From Niveibacterium microcysteis (lineage in GTDB: Bacteria > Pseudomonadota > Gammaproteobacteria > Burkholderiales > Rhodocyclaceae), in contig NZ_CP071060.1 in assembly GCF_017161445.1 (NCBI RefSeq), positions 3,348,001-3,412,000 of the forward strand: a DNA stretch of 64,000 nucleotides. The letters run 5' to 3'. Of the stretch, positions 9,227 to 18,822 are shown piece by piece; position 1 is the first letter of the stretch, and every line of letters starts with the position of its first letter. The notes below the pieces were generated by a model. It was not told where the DNA came from, did not search any database, and worked only from the letters and a program-made list of their open reading frames with translations. A program made the position numbers and the translations under genes.

Positions 9227-10477
9227 ATGCACCCAGCAAGCATCCGCCGACTCGCTTTGATTCTCCTGTGCCTGAGCTGCACCGCTTGCATGCCACGCAT
9301 GTTCAACGAATTGCAGCGCAACGTGCGGGACCTCGAAGCACTATCCGGCCTTTACGGCGAGGTCAGCGGCGTTGCAGGCGACGCCGCGCCGGTGATCGTC
9401 GCCGCGCTGGCCGGTGCTGAGGGCGATGAGTCGGTACTCAACTACGCCGAAGCGGGGGCGAATGGGCGTTACCTGTTGCGCGTTCAGGCGGGCAAGACCT
9501 ATCGACTGGTGGCGTTCGCCGACCGCAACCGCAACCGGCGCCTCGATGCCAGCGAGCCGTTCGGCGCCCTCGATCACGCCGTTACGGCGCAGGGTGGTCG
9601 GAGCGTGGGGCGCCTCGATTTTTCGCTGGACAGCGCAGCACCCTTATCGCCCGCCGAGCGCGCCGCGCTCGCTGGCCTGGCGGAGGTGAAGCGTCAGGAG
9701 TTGCAGATCGCACTCGGTGATCAGGTGGATCTGGACGATCCGGCGTTCTCACCGGACGGGGGCAAGAAGGGCTTGTGGGCACCGACCGACTTTCTCAGCG
9801 AAATAGGGGGCGGCGTTTACTTCCTGCAAGCCTTCGATCCGAAGAAGACACCAGTGCTGTTCGTACATGGCGCGGGCGGCAATCCGCGCGAGTTTGAATC
9901 ACTCATCGCCGAACTCGATCGCAAGCGCTTTCAACCCTGGGTGTACTACTACCCCTCCGGGCTGCGCCTCGGCACCGTTGTGCAAATGCTGGATGGCATC
10001 GTGACCAGCCTGCGCCGCGAATACGGCTTCGAGCAGCTTGTCGTGACCGCTCACAGCATGGGCGGGCTTGTCTCGATGAGCTATCTGAAACGGCTTGCGG
10101 CGCGGGGCGACGAGCGTCAGGTGCCCCTGCTCGTCACACTCTCGACCCCGTGGCGTGGTCACGAAGCGGCCGAACTCGGTGTGAAGTACGCGCCGGTTGC
10201 GATCCCGTCATGGATCGATATGCAGGTCGATAGCGATTTTCAGCGTGCGCTCTTCAGCACCCCGATGCCTCCGACAACCCGCTTCGGCCTGTTCTTCGGC
10301 TATCACGGCGATTCTGGCGACGGCACGATCAGCCTCGCAAGCCAACTGCGCAGCGAGGCACAGACCGAGGCGCAACGCATGCTGGGCTTTGATGAGACGC
10401 ACACCTCGATCCTGCATGCGAGCGCGGTGCGGCAGGCGTGGCGCAGCCTGGTGGAAACGGCTGCGCCCCAACACTAA
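9227..10477 (+). CDS. putative lipoprotein alpha/beta hydrolase (lipase/esterase-like)
   Basis: 416 residues. The N-terminus (LILLCLSCTACMPRM) looks like a lipoprotein signal with a slightly non-consensus lipobox. Residues about 40-130 look like a beta-sandwich domain (Tyr-Gly-rich, FADRNRNRRLDASEPFG). The hydrolase domain follows: VLFVHGAGGNPREF gives the oxyanion region, VVTAHSMGGLVSMSYL the nucleophile serine, and FDETHTSILHASAV a likely catalytic histidine. Such proteins act on lipids or esters at the cell surface; the substrate is unknown. It is convergent with a PEP-CTERM GDSL esterase. Confidence 0.8.
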   Translation: MHPASIRRLALILLCLSCTACMPRMFNELQRNVRDLEALSGLYGEVSGVAGDAAPVIVAALAGAEGDESVLNYAEAGANGRYLLRVQAGKTYRLVAFADRNRNRRLDASEPFGALDHAVTAQGGRSVGRLDFSLDSAAPLSPAERAALAGLAEVKRQELQIALGDQVDLDDPAFSPDGGKKGLWAPTDFLSEIGGGVYFLQAFDPKKTPVLFVHGAGGNPREFESLIAELDRKRFQPWVYYYPSGLRLGTVVQMLDGIVTSLRREYGFEQLVVTAHSMGGLVSMSYLKRLAARGDERQVPLLVTLSTPWRGHEAAELGVKYAPVAIPSWIDMQVDSDFQRALFSTPMPPTTRFGLFFGYHGDSGDGTISLASQLRSEAQTEAQRMLGFDETHTSILHASAVRQAWRSLVETAAPQH

Positions 10478-10504
10478 GCCACCGTTGGTGGCGCATCCGC
10501 CCGA

Positions 10505-11530
10505 TCAGACGCGAGCCGCGCGCGATCGCCGAGTGAGCCCAAGCATCGCGACGCCAAGCAGACTCAGCGCCAGTGCCGGCGGTTCGGGCACCACGGCGTC
10601 GTAGAGACCATCGGCAATCAACTCATGCCCGCGCGTGGTCGGGTGCTGCGCATCCCAGAACAGGTAACTGCTCCAGTCCGCCGGATTGGCGGCACAAGCG
10701 GTGTATAGGCAAGCATCGGCGACGTCGCCCAGGCCCTCGTCCGCCGCGTTCGCAACGAGCTTGCCAAGAAAGCCGTAGGTATCGAAGCGGATGACACGGC
10801 CCGGCGCCGCGATATCGACCGAATCCAGCACGCCGTTCAACGCGGTGTTGAACATGCCGCTCAGCGCCGCGGACTGCGCCGCAACGGTCGGGCCGGCAGC
10901 GCGCGCAGACGGCGTCAGCCCGAGATTCGGCATCCCGGCGACGAGCACATGCTGCGCACCGCCAAGGATCAATTGCTGCGTGATGGTGCCAAGGTTGGTA
11001 ACAGCTTCCGCGATCGCGGCGCCCAGCGTGGCCGGGGTTGCCAGCGGGCTGCTTGCCGCGGCGGACAAGTCGTTTGCGCCCCCCCACACCACATACAGCG
11101 CGGTCGGGTCGATCGGCGTCGTGGACGCGTAGCGATCGACCTGGGTGCGCATGCCGGGCAGATCCGCCGCATCGATGATGCCCTTCAGGATCGGATCGCT
11201 CGTCAGCGCCGGATCATGCTTGGCAAGGTTATCGTAACCAGTCAGCGCGCCGCCGGTTGCATAGTCATGAACTTGCGAAGACGCGAGCCCCAGCCGGGAG
11301 GCGAGGTACTCCACGGCGACCTGCCCGTTGCTGAAGCGCCCCCCCGGGTAGACCGTCGCCGGCGGCAGGATGCCGCCCGTGGCTGCGGCGAAGTTTCCGT
11401 TGTCCGACAGCGAATCGCCGAACACCACCATCTGACTGAACAACGCCGAGGCGTGGGCGGGCATTGGCGCCGCCACGATAAGGGATGCTGCCGCGATCAA
11501 GGTCCGCAGCAGACCAGGTCTGCAAGTCAT
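10505..11530 (-). CDS. SGNH/GDSL-family esterase with PEP-CTERM sorting signal
   Basis: 341 residues. A signal peptide (LIVAAPMPAHA) precedes the GDSL block I motif VFGDSLSDNGN, block III GGANDLS and block V DAQHPTTRGHELIADG, which supply the Ser, Gly/Asn and Asp-His residues of an SGNH hydrolase. The C-terminus ends VPEPPALALSLLGVAMLG followed by RRSR: a VPEP motif, one hydrophobic helix and a basic tail, the exosortase (EpsH) PEP-CTERM signal. The mature enzyme is therefore probably processed and exported or surface-anchored. The exosortase itself is not in this window. The following 230 bp to cysA hold no gene and no promoter I would call. Confidence 0.92.
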   Translation of the reverse strand: MTCRPGLLRTLIAAASLIVAAPMPAHASALFSQMVVFGDSLSDNGNFAAATGGILPPATVYPGGRFSNGQVAVEYLASRLGLASSQVHDYATGGALTGYDNLAKHDPALTSDPILKGIIDAADLPGMRTQVDRYASTTPIDPTALYVVWGGANDLSAAASSPLATPATLGAAIAEAVTNLGTITQQLILGGAQHVLVAGMPNLGLTPSARAAGPTVAAQSAALSGMFNTALNGVLDSVDIAAPGRVIRFDTYGFLGKLVANAADEGLGDVADACLYTACAANPADWSSYLFWDAQHPTTRGHELIADGLYDAVVPEPPALALSLLGVAMLGLTRRSRAARV

Positions 11531-11760
11531 GACTCGTCTCCATCAACAAAGGGCCGCGGCTCAGGCTCGTTCAGCTGGTGGCTTCAGGGCTGCCGCAATG
11601 GAGAATGTAGACCTGCTACGACAGGCTTAAAGGCGACAGCGTCGTGTTTTCGCGACGCGCCGTGACGTGCTTATCGGATAATGCCGAATGCATTAATCGG
11701 AATGTAACGCGAGCGGCCGCCTCCGACTCTGCGGCCTGGTTTAGTTCACAGGGCGGGAGA

Positions 11761-12822
11761 TCAGATCACCCAGTCGGGCACCCAACGACGCGGCTCACTG
11801 CCCGCTGCGTCAAATACCGTGACGCTCTTTGGCAACAGCCATACCGCATCGCCGCTCGACAAGCCGAGCTGCAGATGGCGCTCACGCGACAGCTCAACCT
11901 CGATCACTTCGGATTGATGAGTGAGCTCGACACGCACCGCCGGGCCGATCGCCTGCACATGCGCCACTTCGGCGGCAAGCGCCCCCGCCACGGCTTCGCG
12001 CAGGATCTCGATATCGTGCGGGCGCACGAAGGCGGTTGCCTGCGAATTCGAATCGCGCGCCACCTCGGCCCAGGGGCCATGCAGGCGGCTATGGAAGACG
12101 TTCACGTTGCCAAGAAACTGGTAGACGAAGGGCGTCGCAGGATTCGAGTAAACCTCGTCCGGCGAGCCCACCTGTTCGATTCGCCCCTGGTTCATGACGA
12201 CCACGCGATCGGCGACTTCCAGCGCTTCTTCCTGATCGTGCGTAACGAACACGCTGGAGATGTGCATTTCGTCGTGCAAACGGCGCAGCCAGCGGCGCAA
12301 CTCCTTGCGTACCTGCGTATCAAGTGCGCCAAAGGGCTCGTCGAGCAGCAGCACGCGCGGCTCTACCGCCAGCGCACGTGCCAGTGCGATGCGCTGACGC
12401 TGACCGCCAGACAATTGACTGGGGTAGCGCTCGGCAAGCCAGTCAAGCTGCACCAGCTTGAGCAGATCGATCACTTTCTCGCGGATCTTCGCTTCCGAGG
12501 GGCGCTCACTGCGCGGCTTCACACGCAGGCCGAAGGCGACGTTCTCGAACACCGTCATATGACGGAACAGCGCGTAGTGCTGGAACACGAAGCCGACCTG
12601 CCGCTCGCGCGTATGCAGGTGCGTGGCTTCCTCACCCGAAAAGGCGATCTGGCCCGAATCGGCGACCTCCATACCGGCGATGATGCGCAGCAACGTGGTC
12701 TTGCCGCAGCCCGACGGCCCCAGCAGCGCCACCAGTTCCCCGGTGGGGATCTCTAGCGAGATGTTGTCGAGCGCTACAAAGCTGCCGAAGCGCTTGCCGA
12801 TGTTGCGAATGCCGATACTCAT
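11761..12822 (-). CDS. cysA: sulfate/thiosulfate ABC transporter ATPase CysA
   Basis: The 353-residue ATPase powers sulfate/thiosulfate import. Walker A is GPSGCGKTT (about residues 35-43), the ABC signature is [15 protein letters not shown], Walker B is [12 protein letters not shown] and the H-loop is [11 protein letters not shown]. Residues beyond about 240 form the regulatory TOBE-like domain. I chose [13 protein letters not shown] at 12822: it overlaps the cysW stop by ATGA, and the longer upstream frame is cysW in another frame. Last gene of sbp-cysT-cysW-cysA. Confidence 0.96.
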   Translation of the reverse strand: MSIGIRNIGKRFGSFVALDNISLEIPTGELVALLGPSGCGKTTLLRIIAGMEVADSGQIAFSGEEATHLHTRERQVGFVFQHYALFRHMTVFENVAFGLRVKPRSERPSEAKIREKVIDLLKLVQLDWLAERYPSQLSGGQRQRIALARALAVEPRVLLLDEPFGALDTQVRKELRRWLRRLHDEMHISSVFVTHDQEEALEVADRVVVMNQGRIEQVGSPDEVYSNPATPFVYQFLGNVNVFHSRLHGPWAEVARDSNSQATAFVRPHDIEILREAVAGALAAEVAHVQAIGPAVRVELTHQSEVIEVELSRERHLQLGLSSGDAVWLLPKSVTVFDAAGSEPRRWVPDWVI

Positions 12823-13721
12823 GAGGGGTTCCCGTTGATGCGCAGGTCGCTGGCGGCGGCGCCGCGCTCCGGAGGCAATGCCGCCGACAGCACTTCTGTT
12901 TCGCGTCGCATGCGCCACTCGACGAAGGTCTTGGCCGCAAGGGTGACGAGTGCCAACAGGGCAAGGATGCTCGCCGCCGCAAACGCACCGATTGCGTTGT
13001 ATTCGTTGTAGAGAATCTCGACGTGCAGCGGCAGCGTGTTCGTCTCGCCACGGATATGGCCAGACACCACACTCACCGCGCCAAACTCGCCCATCGCCCG
13101 CGCGTTGGCGAGAATCACGCCGTACAGCAAGCCCCATTTGATGTTGGGCAGCGTCACGCGCCAGAACATCTGCCAGCCGGAAGCGCCGAGCGACACCGCG
13201 GCCTCCTCCTCGTCGCGCCCCTGTGCCTGCATCAGCGGGATCAGCTCGCGCGCGATGTAGGGCACGCTGATGAAGAGCGTGGCGATCACCATGCCGGGTA
13301 CGGCGAAGATGATCTTGATGTCGTGCGCAGCAAGCCACGGCCCAAACCAACCCTGCGCACCGAAGATCAGGATGAACAGCAAGCCCGCGACCACCGGGCT
13401 CACCGCGAAAGGCAAGTCGATCAGGGTCGTGAGCAGGCTCTTGCCACGGAAGTCGAACTTCGCGATCGCCCAGGCCGCGGCAACACCAAACGCAATGTTC
13501 AGCGGTAGCACCATCAGCGCGATCAGGATCGTCAGCTTTGCCGCCTTAAGGGTATCCGGCTCCTTCAAGGCTTCAAGGTAGGCGCCCCAGCCCTTGGCCA
13601 GCGCCTCGCTGAACACCGCCGCAAGCGGTAGCACGAGGAACAGGAACAGGAAAGCGAAGGCCAGGCCGCACAGCAGCCAGCGCACACAGCGCGATTCGGT
13701 GTTCGCGATTCTGCCGCTCAT
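12819..13721 (-). CDS. cysW: sulfate ABC transporter permease CysW
   Basis: A 300-residue inner-membrane permease with six predicted transmembrane segments and the EAA coupling loop ([21 protein letters not shown]). It pairs with CysT to form the sulfate channel. The start at 13721 ([11 protein letters not shown]) overlaps cysT by ATGA, and its stop overlaps the cysA start in the same way, so translation of the three genes is coupled. Confidence 0.95.
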   Translation of the reverse strand: MSGRIANTESRCVRWLLCGLAFAFLFLFLVLPLAAVFSEALAKGWGAYLEALKEPDTLKAAKLTILIALMVLPLNIAFGVAAAWAIAKFDFRGKSLLTTLIDLPFAVSPVVAGLLFILIFGAQGWFGPWLAAHDIKIIFAVPGMVIATLFISVPYIARELIPLMQAQGRDEEEAAVSLGASGWQMFWRVTLPNIKWGLLYGVILANARAMGEFGAVSVVSGHIRGETNTLPLHVEILYNEYNAIGAFAAASILALLALVTLAAKTFVEWRMRRETEVLSAALPPERGAAASDLRINGNPS

Positions 13722-14602
13722 GCTGCGGCCCCTTCGATACGCGCACCCGGCGCCGCCGCTTCCACGGGCGTACGCCCGGTGTGCCGGTTTGCGGCCCACC
13801 ACTGCAGCAGGTTGATCGACAGCAACAGCACAAACGAGATCACCAACATCACCACCGCCAGCACCGTCGCGCCGACGAGGTCGTACTGTTCGAGCTTGGA
13901 GATGATCAACAGCGGCGTGATCTCGGAGACCATCGGCATGTTGCCGGCGATGAAGATCACCGAGCCGTACTCGCCAACGGCACGCGAAAACGCCAACGCA
14001 AACCCGGTCAGCCAGGCAGGAAAAAGCTGGGGCAGCACCACGCGCCACAGCGTCTGCGCGCGACTTGCACCCAGCGTCGCGGCTGCCTCCTCGATCTCGG
14101 GCTCGATGTCCTCGATCACCGGTTGCAGCGTACGTACGACGAAGGGCAGCGTCACAAAGGTCAGCGCCACCATGATGCCCAGCGGTGTAAAGGCCACCTT
14201 GATACCGAACGGTTCGATCAGGCGGCCAATCCACCCGTTGCCCGCGTACAGGGTGGTCAGCGTGATACCGGCCACCGCTGTCGGCAGCGCGAAAGGAAGG
14301 TCCACCAGCGCGTCGACAAAGCGCTTGCCGTGAAAGGGATAGCGCACCAGCACCCAAGCCACGATCAGCCCGAACACGGCGTTGATCAGTGCCGCAACGA
14401 GCGATGCGCCGAAGGTCACACGATAGGCCGCAAGGGCGCGTTCGTTGGTCGCCACGGCCCAGAAGTCGGCCGGGCTCAGCGCGCTGCTCTTGGCGATCAG
14501 GGCACCCAGCGGTATCAGCACCAGCAGCGATAGATAGGTGATGGCGTAGCCGAGCGAGAGCCGAAAGCCCGGCAAAACATTGTGAGCGAGTCTGCTGGTC
14601 AT
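13718..14602 (-). CDS. cysT: sulfate ABC transporter permease CysT (CysU)
   Basis: 294 residues with six membrane helices and the permease EAA loop (EEAAATLGASRAQTLWRVVLP). It is the first permease of the transporter, 39 bp downstream of the binding-protein gene. The start MTSRLAHNVLPGFRLSLGYA gives a short cytoplasmic N-terminus ahead of helix 1, as in known CysT proteins. Confidence 0.95.
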   Translation of the reverse strand: MTSRLAHNVLPGFRLSLGYAITYLSLLVLIPLGALIAKSSALSPADFWAVATNERALAAYRVTFGASLVAALINAVFGLIVAWVLVRYPFHGKRFVDALVDLPFALPTAVAGITLTTLYAGNGWIGRLIEPFGIKVAFTPLGIMVALTFVTLPFVVRTLQPVIEDIEPEIEEAAATLGASRAQTLWRVVLPQLFPAWLTGFALAFSRAVGEYGSVIFIAGNMPMVSEITPLLIISKLEQYDLVGATVLAVVMLVISFVLLLSINLLQWWAANRHTGRTPVEAAAPGARIEGAAA

Positions 14603-14641
14603 GAAGCGCCTTGGGGCCGCTGGTAGCGGCCCCGCGTCAGG

Positions 14642-15631
14642 TTATTTGTTGACGTACAGCTGGTCGAAGCTGCCGCCGTCCTTGAAGTGCGTCGCCGCCG
14701 CCTTGCTCCAGCCACCAAAGACCTCATCCACCGTGAAGGTCTTGATCGCCGGAAACTGCGCCGCGTACTTCTTCAGCACCGCCGGGTCGCGCGGGCGCAG
14801 GTAGTTCTGTGCGGCATTCTCCTGGCCTGCAGGCGACCAGAGGTATTCGAGGTAAGCCTGCGCCTGCTTGCGCGTGTTGCGCTTGTCCACGGTCTTCTCG
14901 ACCAGCGCAACCGGGAACTCCGCGAGGATCGATTCACTCGGGTACACCACCTCGAACTCGCCACGGCCGAATTCGCGGGCAATCAGCTCGGCTTCGGATT
15001 CGAACGTGATCAGCACGTCGCCGAGCTTGCGCTGCATGAAGGTCGTCGTCGCATCGCGACCGCCCGATGCAAACAGCGGCGCATTGCGCAGCAGCGCCGC
15101 CACGAAGCCTTTCGCACTCGCCTCGGTGGCACCCGGCTGGCGTTGCGCCCAACCCCAGGCCGCGAGGTAGCTGTAGCGGCCATTCCCGGTGTTCTTCGGG
15201 TGCGGCAGGATCACGCTGATGCCGCTCTTGGCCAGGTCGGGCCAGTTACGCAACTGCTTCGGGTTGCCCTTGCGCACGATGAACACCATCGTCGAGGTGT
15301 AAGGCGAGGCGTTGTTCGGGAACTTCTTGGCCCAGTCGGCCGCTACCAGCCCCTTGTCGGCGAGGAACTGGATGTCGGTGGCCTGATTCATCGTCACGAC
15401 GTCGGCTTCCAACCCGTCGGCCACGGCGCGCACCTGCTTCGTCGAGCCCGAGTGGGACTGCTTGAGCTCCAACACTTCGCCGGTCTTGGTTTTCCACGCT
15501 GCGGCGAAGAGCGGGTTGTAGTCCTTGTAGAAATCGCGGGCCACGTCGTAGGACACGTTCAGCAGCGAAGTCTGCGCCTGGGCCCCGAATGCGGCCAGCG
15601 CGAGCGCGGCAGCGAAAAGCGTGCGTTTCAT
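14642..15631 (-). CDS. sbp: periplasmic sulfate-binding protein
   Basis: A 329-residue solute-binding protein that delivers sulfate to CysTWA. The signal peptide ends at AFGAQAQ (about residue 20). Family motifs are NVSYDVARDFYKDYNPLFA, QSHSGSTKQVRAV, ADVVTMNQATDI, and the C-terminal LRPRDPAVLKKYAAQFP. I chose MKRTLFAAALAL at 15631 over the longer frame because it begins a proper signal peptide. Sbp and CysP are close paralogues, and sbp is preferred by overall pattern only. Confidence 0.93.
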   Translation of the reverse strand: MKRTLFAAALALAAFGAQAQTSLLNVSYDVARDFYKDYNPLFAAAWKTKTGEVLELKQSHSGSTKQVRAVADGLEADVVTMNQATDIQFLADKGLVAADWAKKFPNNASPYTSTMVFIVRKGNPKQLRNWPDLAKSGISVILPHPKNTGNGRYSYLAAWGWAQRQPGATEASAKGFVAALLRNAPLFASGGRDATTTFMQRKLGDVLITFESEAELIAREFGRGEFEVVYPSESILAEFPVALVEKTVDKRNTRKQAQAYLEYLWSPAGQENAAQNYLRPRDPAVLKKYAAQFPAIKTFTVDEVFGGWSKAAATHFKDGGSFDQLYVNK

Positions 15632-15778
15632 TGTTGGAATCGTCCAGCGATGCAATGCCCGCATTTTCCGCGAACGCTTTAGATCAACAAACCACGAAAA
15701 CTGTATTTCAAAAGAGGAAATTCGAATAACGAGCGCCGCACCACCGCAGCGCGCGTGGCACGGCAGCCAGGAACGGGC
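15632..15778 (-). promoter_or_regulatory. control region upstream of the sulfate transporter operon
   Basis: 147 bp without a gene. Positions about 15680-15730 are AT-rich compared with the neighbourhood, including TTGAAA on the minus strand near 15709-15714. Sulfate uptake operons are normally activated by the LysR-type regulator CysB, which binds such regions, but I cannot point to a clear CysB site or a full promoter. The assignment rests on position and composition. Confidence 0.3.
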
Positions 15779-16543
15779 TCAGGCGAGGTGACCGCAAAAG
15801 CTGTCGAGGAGTTCGCGCTCGCGTTCGGCGAGATTGGCAGCTTGCGTGGTCGCCTTCAGGTCCTCCTTGGTGGCAAGCGCCTGATCCAGGAACGCCCACT
15901 GCTGGCGTGCGAGTTGAAGATCGCCCTTCGCTGTGTCCGGCAAGCCAGTGTCCGCGTTGAGCGAATCAAGGCGGGCGGAAAACGTCTTGCGCATCTGATC
16001 CAGTTGCAGCGACGCGTCGGGCGCTGCCTGACTCCACTGGCGCATCAGCGCGATGCGGGCCATGCGCTGGGTCAGCATGCGTGCCTCGCTCGCATCCGCA
16101 ACGCGACGCGCTTCGTCACCCGCCTGCGCCTTGGCAAGTTGATTGACGAGCTTCATGCCCTGCTCACCCAGGTCCTGCGCCAGCGACGCAACACGGCGCA
16201 CGCCTTCCGGCGCGGGTTTCGCTCCCCAGGCCATGCGGTACACCCGCCAGCGCTGTTCGATCAGCAGCATCTGCTCACCATGCACGCTGCGTCCGAGGGC
16301 GGCGAACAGCTGATCGAACGCGCGGGTCGAATCCTGCAGATGCAGGCCGGCGCGCTGAACGTCGATACCCACGCCCATCTGCATCCAGTACTTGCCGATC
16401 CGCTCGGCATGCATCGCGAGTTGCCCCGCCTGGTTGATCAACACGCGTGGCGACACCTGCGGCGCGGCCTTCTTCACCGCAGCGGCGAGCGGGCCCGAGA
16501 CCAGCGAGGCAAAGCCCAGCAGCACAAGCTCACGTCTACGCAT
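15779..16543 (-). CDS. stand-alone PilJ N-terminal-domain (type IV pili MCP-like sensor) protein
   Basis: 254 residues with a short signal-like N-terminus (RRRELVLLGFASLVSGPLAAA) then an all-helical body. LINQAGQLAMHAERIGKYWMQM and ASEARMLTQRMARIALM are two copies of the PilJ_N/nitrate-sensor type motif (LINxAGrQRMLSQRmak), normally the periplasmic sensing module of chemoreceptors such as PilJ or of NarX. No HAMP, kinase or methyl-accepting domain follows, so this is a free periplasmic sensor-like domain of unknown role. The start ATG 16543 has an excellent ribosome site, AAGGAGG, 6 nt upstream. It follows tldD by 10 bp. Confidence 0.8.
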   Translation of the reverse strand: MRRRELVLLGFASLVSGPLAAAVKKAAPQVSPRVLINQAGQLAMHAERIGKYWMQMGVGIDVQRAGLHLQDSTRAFDQLFAALGRSVHGEQMLLIEQRWRVYRMAWGAKPAPEGVRRVASLAQDLGEQGMKLVNQLAKAQAGDEARRVADASEARMLTQRMARIALMRQWSQAAPDASLQLDQMRKTFSARLDSLNADTGLPDTAKGDLQLARQQWAFLDQALATKEDLKATTQAANLAERERELLDSFCGHLA

Positions 16544-16553
16544 CAAAGCCTCC

Positions 16554-18005
16554 TTACGCGGTACCGCCAACCGTCAGGCCATCGAGCCGGATCGTCGGCT
16601 GGCCGACGCCGACCGGGACGCTCTGCCCTTCCTTGCCGCAGGTGCCGACGCCCGGATCCAGCGCAAGGTCATTCCCGATCATTGAAACCCGTGTCAGCGC
16701 GTCAGGGCCGTTGCCGATCAGCGTCGCCCCTTTCACCGGATAGGCCAGTTTGCCGTTCTCGATCATCCACGCCTCGGCAGCAGAGAAGACGAACTTGCCT
16801 GAGGTGATGTCGACCTGCCCGCCACCGAAATTGACCGCGTAGAGGCCGCGCTCGACCGACGCGATGATCTCCTGCGGATCATGCTGGCCGGCCAGCATGA
16901 TGGTGTTGGTCATACGCGGCAACGGCAGGTGCGAAAACGATTCGCGGCGACCATTGCCGGTGGGTGCCACGCCCATCAGCCGCGCGTTGGTCATGTCCTG
17001 CATGTAGCCGGTGAGGATGCCATCCTCGATCAGTACGGTGCGTTGCGTGGGATTGCCTTCGTCGTCGACCGTCAGCGATCCGCGACGGCCCGGCAGGGTG
17101 CCGTCATCCACCACGGTGACGCCCTTCGCGGCGACGCGTTCACCAATGCGGCCAGCAAAGGCCGAGCTGCCCTTGCGGTTGAAGTCGCCCTCGAGGCCAT
17201 GGCCGATCGCCTCGTGCAGCAGGATGCCTGGCCAGCCGTTGCCCAGCACCACCGTCATCATGCCGGCCGGCGCGGGCCGTGCGGCAAGGTTGGTACTGGC
17301 TTGGTGCACCGCTTTCTGCGCGAAATCGCGCAGCACTTCGTCGGTAAAGGCGGCGTAATCGTGACGGCCGCCGCCGCCGGCCGAACCCTGCTCACGGCGC
17401 CCGCCCTCTTCCATGATCACCACCACCGACAGACGGGACAGCGGCCGCACATCGGCCGCCATGTGGCCATCAGCGCGCGCCACCATGACCACTTCCCAGG
17501 TTGCCGCGAGCGAGGCCATCACCTGAGTCACGCGCGGGTCGAGGCCACGAGCGATCTGCTCGATGCGTTCGAGCAGGCGCACCTTCTCGGCATCCGGCAG
17601 CGAACCGATCGGATCGTGCGCCGGGTACAGCGCAGGCCGCTGTTTTGCGGCGCGCACCGGCACCACGGCGGTTGCACCCGCCGCAGCGATCGCGCGCGTG
17701 GTCTTCGCCGCCGCTTCCAGTGCTGCGGCGCTGATGTCGTCCGAATAGGCGAAGGCGGTCTTCTCGCCGCTCACCGCACGCACGCCAACCCCTTGCTCGA
17801 TGTTGAAGGAGCCGGACTTGACGATGCCCTCCTCCAGGCTCCAGCCCTCGGCGCGCTGGTATTGGAAGTACAGGTCGGCATAGTCGAGGCGATGTGCCAT
17901 CAGCGTGCCAAAGCATCGCTCGATCGAAGCCAGGTTCAAGCGCCCCGGTGCCAGCAGCAGGCGCTCGGCGGTGTCCATTGCGCGCTCGGTTGTCGTAGTC
18001 GTCAT
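16554..18005 (-). CDS. tldD: metalloprotease TldD
   Basis: 483 residues. TldD pairs with TldE/PmbA in a heterodimeric protease that trims unfolded peptides and matures some RiPPs (microcin B17). The zinc-binding HExxxH motif is [11 protein letters not shown] at about residues 264-274, and the C-terminal [28 protein letters not shown] is a TldD hallmark. TldE is not in this window. It lies downstream of yhdP and the nitrilase gene, the usual betaproteobacterial order. Confidence 0.97.
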   Translation of the reverse strand: MTTTTTERAMDTAERLLLAPGRLNLASIERCFGTLMAHRLDYADLYFQYQRAEGWSLEEGIVKSGSFNIEQGVGVRAVSGEKTAFAYSDDISAAALEAAAKTTRAIAAAGATAVVPVRAAKQRPALYPAHDPIGSLPDAEKVRLLERIEQIARGLDPRVTQVMASLAATWEVVMVARADGHMAADVRPLSRLSVVVIMEEGGRREQGSAGGGGRHDYAAFTDEVLRDFAQKAVHQASTNLAARPAPAGMMTVVLGNGWPGILLHEAIGHGLEGDFNRKGSSAFAGRIGERVAAKGVTVVDDGTLPGRRGSLTVDDEGNPTQRTVLIEDGILTGYMQDMTNARLMGVAPTGNGRRESFSHLPLPRMTNTIMLAGQHDPQEIIASVERGLYAVNFGGGQVDITSGKFVFSAAEAWMIENGKLAYPVKGATLIGNGPDALTRVSMIGNDLALDPGVGTCGKEGQSVPVGVGQPTIRLDGLTVGGTA

Positions 18006-18015
18006 GTTGTTCCAG

Positions 18016-18822
18016 TCAAAGTCGGCGGTGCTGCAGGGCCGGCAGGCTCTCGCGCAGCGTGCGCTGATGTTCGGTGTCGATGTCGCCCAGCACCACGCCG
18101 GCGCCGCGTGGCAGGTGCGCCAGCACCGTGCCCCAAGGGTCGATCAGCATGCTGTCGCCCCAGGTGCGACGGCCGCCAGGGTGCTCACCCCCTTGCGCGC
18201 TCGCCAGCACGTAGCAGAGGTTTTCAACGGCCCGTGCGCGCAGCAACACTTCCCAGTGCGCGCGGCCAGTGGTTTCGGTGAATGCAGCGGGCAGCACGAT
18301 CAGTGCCAGATCGCCCATTGCACGGAAGAGTTCAGGGAATCGCAGGTCGTAGCAGACCGAGAGCCCGACGCGGCCAAACGGGGCATCGAAGGTGACGACC
18401 TCGGCGCCAGCCTCAATCGTGCGCGACTCATCATAGGCTTCCGCACCCTTGCGGAAGCCGAACAGATGCAGCTTGTCGTAACGCGCGACGCGGTGTCCGG
18501 TGTCGTCGTACACCAGGATCGCGTTACGCACCTTGTCGTCCGCTTCAGCGGTGAGCGGGATCGTGCCGCCGACGAGCCACACCCGATGCCGTACGGCGGT
18601 CTCGGCCAGAAAGCGTTGCAACGGGCCATCGCCATCGGGCTCGCGCAGCGCGAGCTTGGCCGTTTCGTCCGGCGAGATCAGCGCAAAGTACTCGGGCAAC
18701 ACCACCAGCTGCGCCCCACCCGCAGCAGCGTCGGCAATCAGCCGCTCGGCCTCCTGCAGGTTTGCCGCAACGTCGGGGCCCGACACCATTTGCACCGCGG
18801 CCACACGGTATGCCTTGCTCAC
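18016..18822 (-). CDS. carbon-nitrogen hydrolase (nitrilase superfamily, Nit1/omega-amidase-like)
   Basis: 268 residues with the nitrilase-superfamily Glu-Lys-Cys triad: E44 in VVLPEYF, K117 in [14 protein letters not shown]157 in [14 protein letters not shown]. The sequence fits the Nit branch, whose members remove damaged glutathione (deaminated GSH) or act as omega-amidases. The start is GTG at 18822: GGAGG lies 6 nt upstream, and the GTG overlaps the yhdP stop as GTGA. Translational coupling with yhdP and tldD is likely. Confidence 0.9.
   Translation of the reverse strand: MSKAYRVAAVQMVSGPDVAANLQEAERLIADAAAGGAQLVVLPEYFALISPDETAKLALREPDGDGPLQRFLAETAVRHRVWLVGGTIPLTAEADDKVRNAILVYDDTGHRVARYDKLHLFGFRKGAEAYDESRTIEAGAEVVTFDAPFGRVGLSVCYDLRFPELFRAMGDLALIVLPAAFTETTGRAHWEVLLRARAVENLCYVLASAQGGEHPGGRRTWGDSMLIDPWGTVLAHLPRGAGVVLGDIDTEHQRTLRESLPALQHRRL

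Noticed and set aside
16881..18281. 466-codon plus-strand frame opposite tldD and the nitrilase gene
   Set aside because: Shadow of tldD and the nitrilase gene, both with intact catalytic motifs; the translation is His/Arg-rich and family-less.
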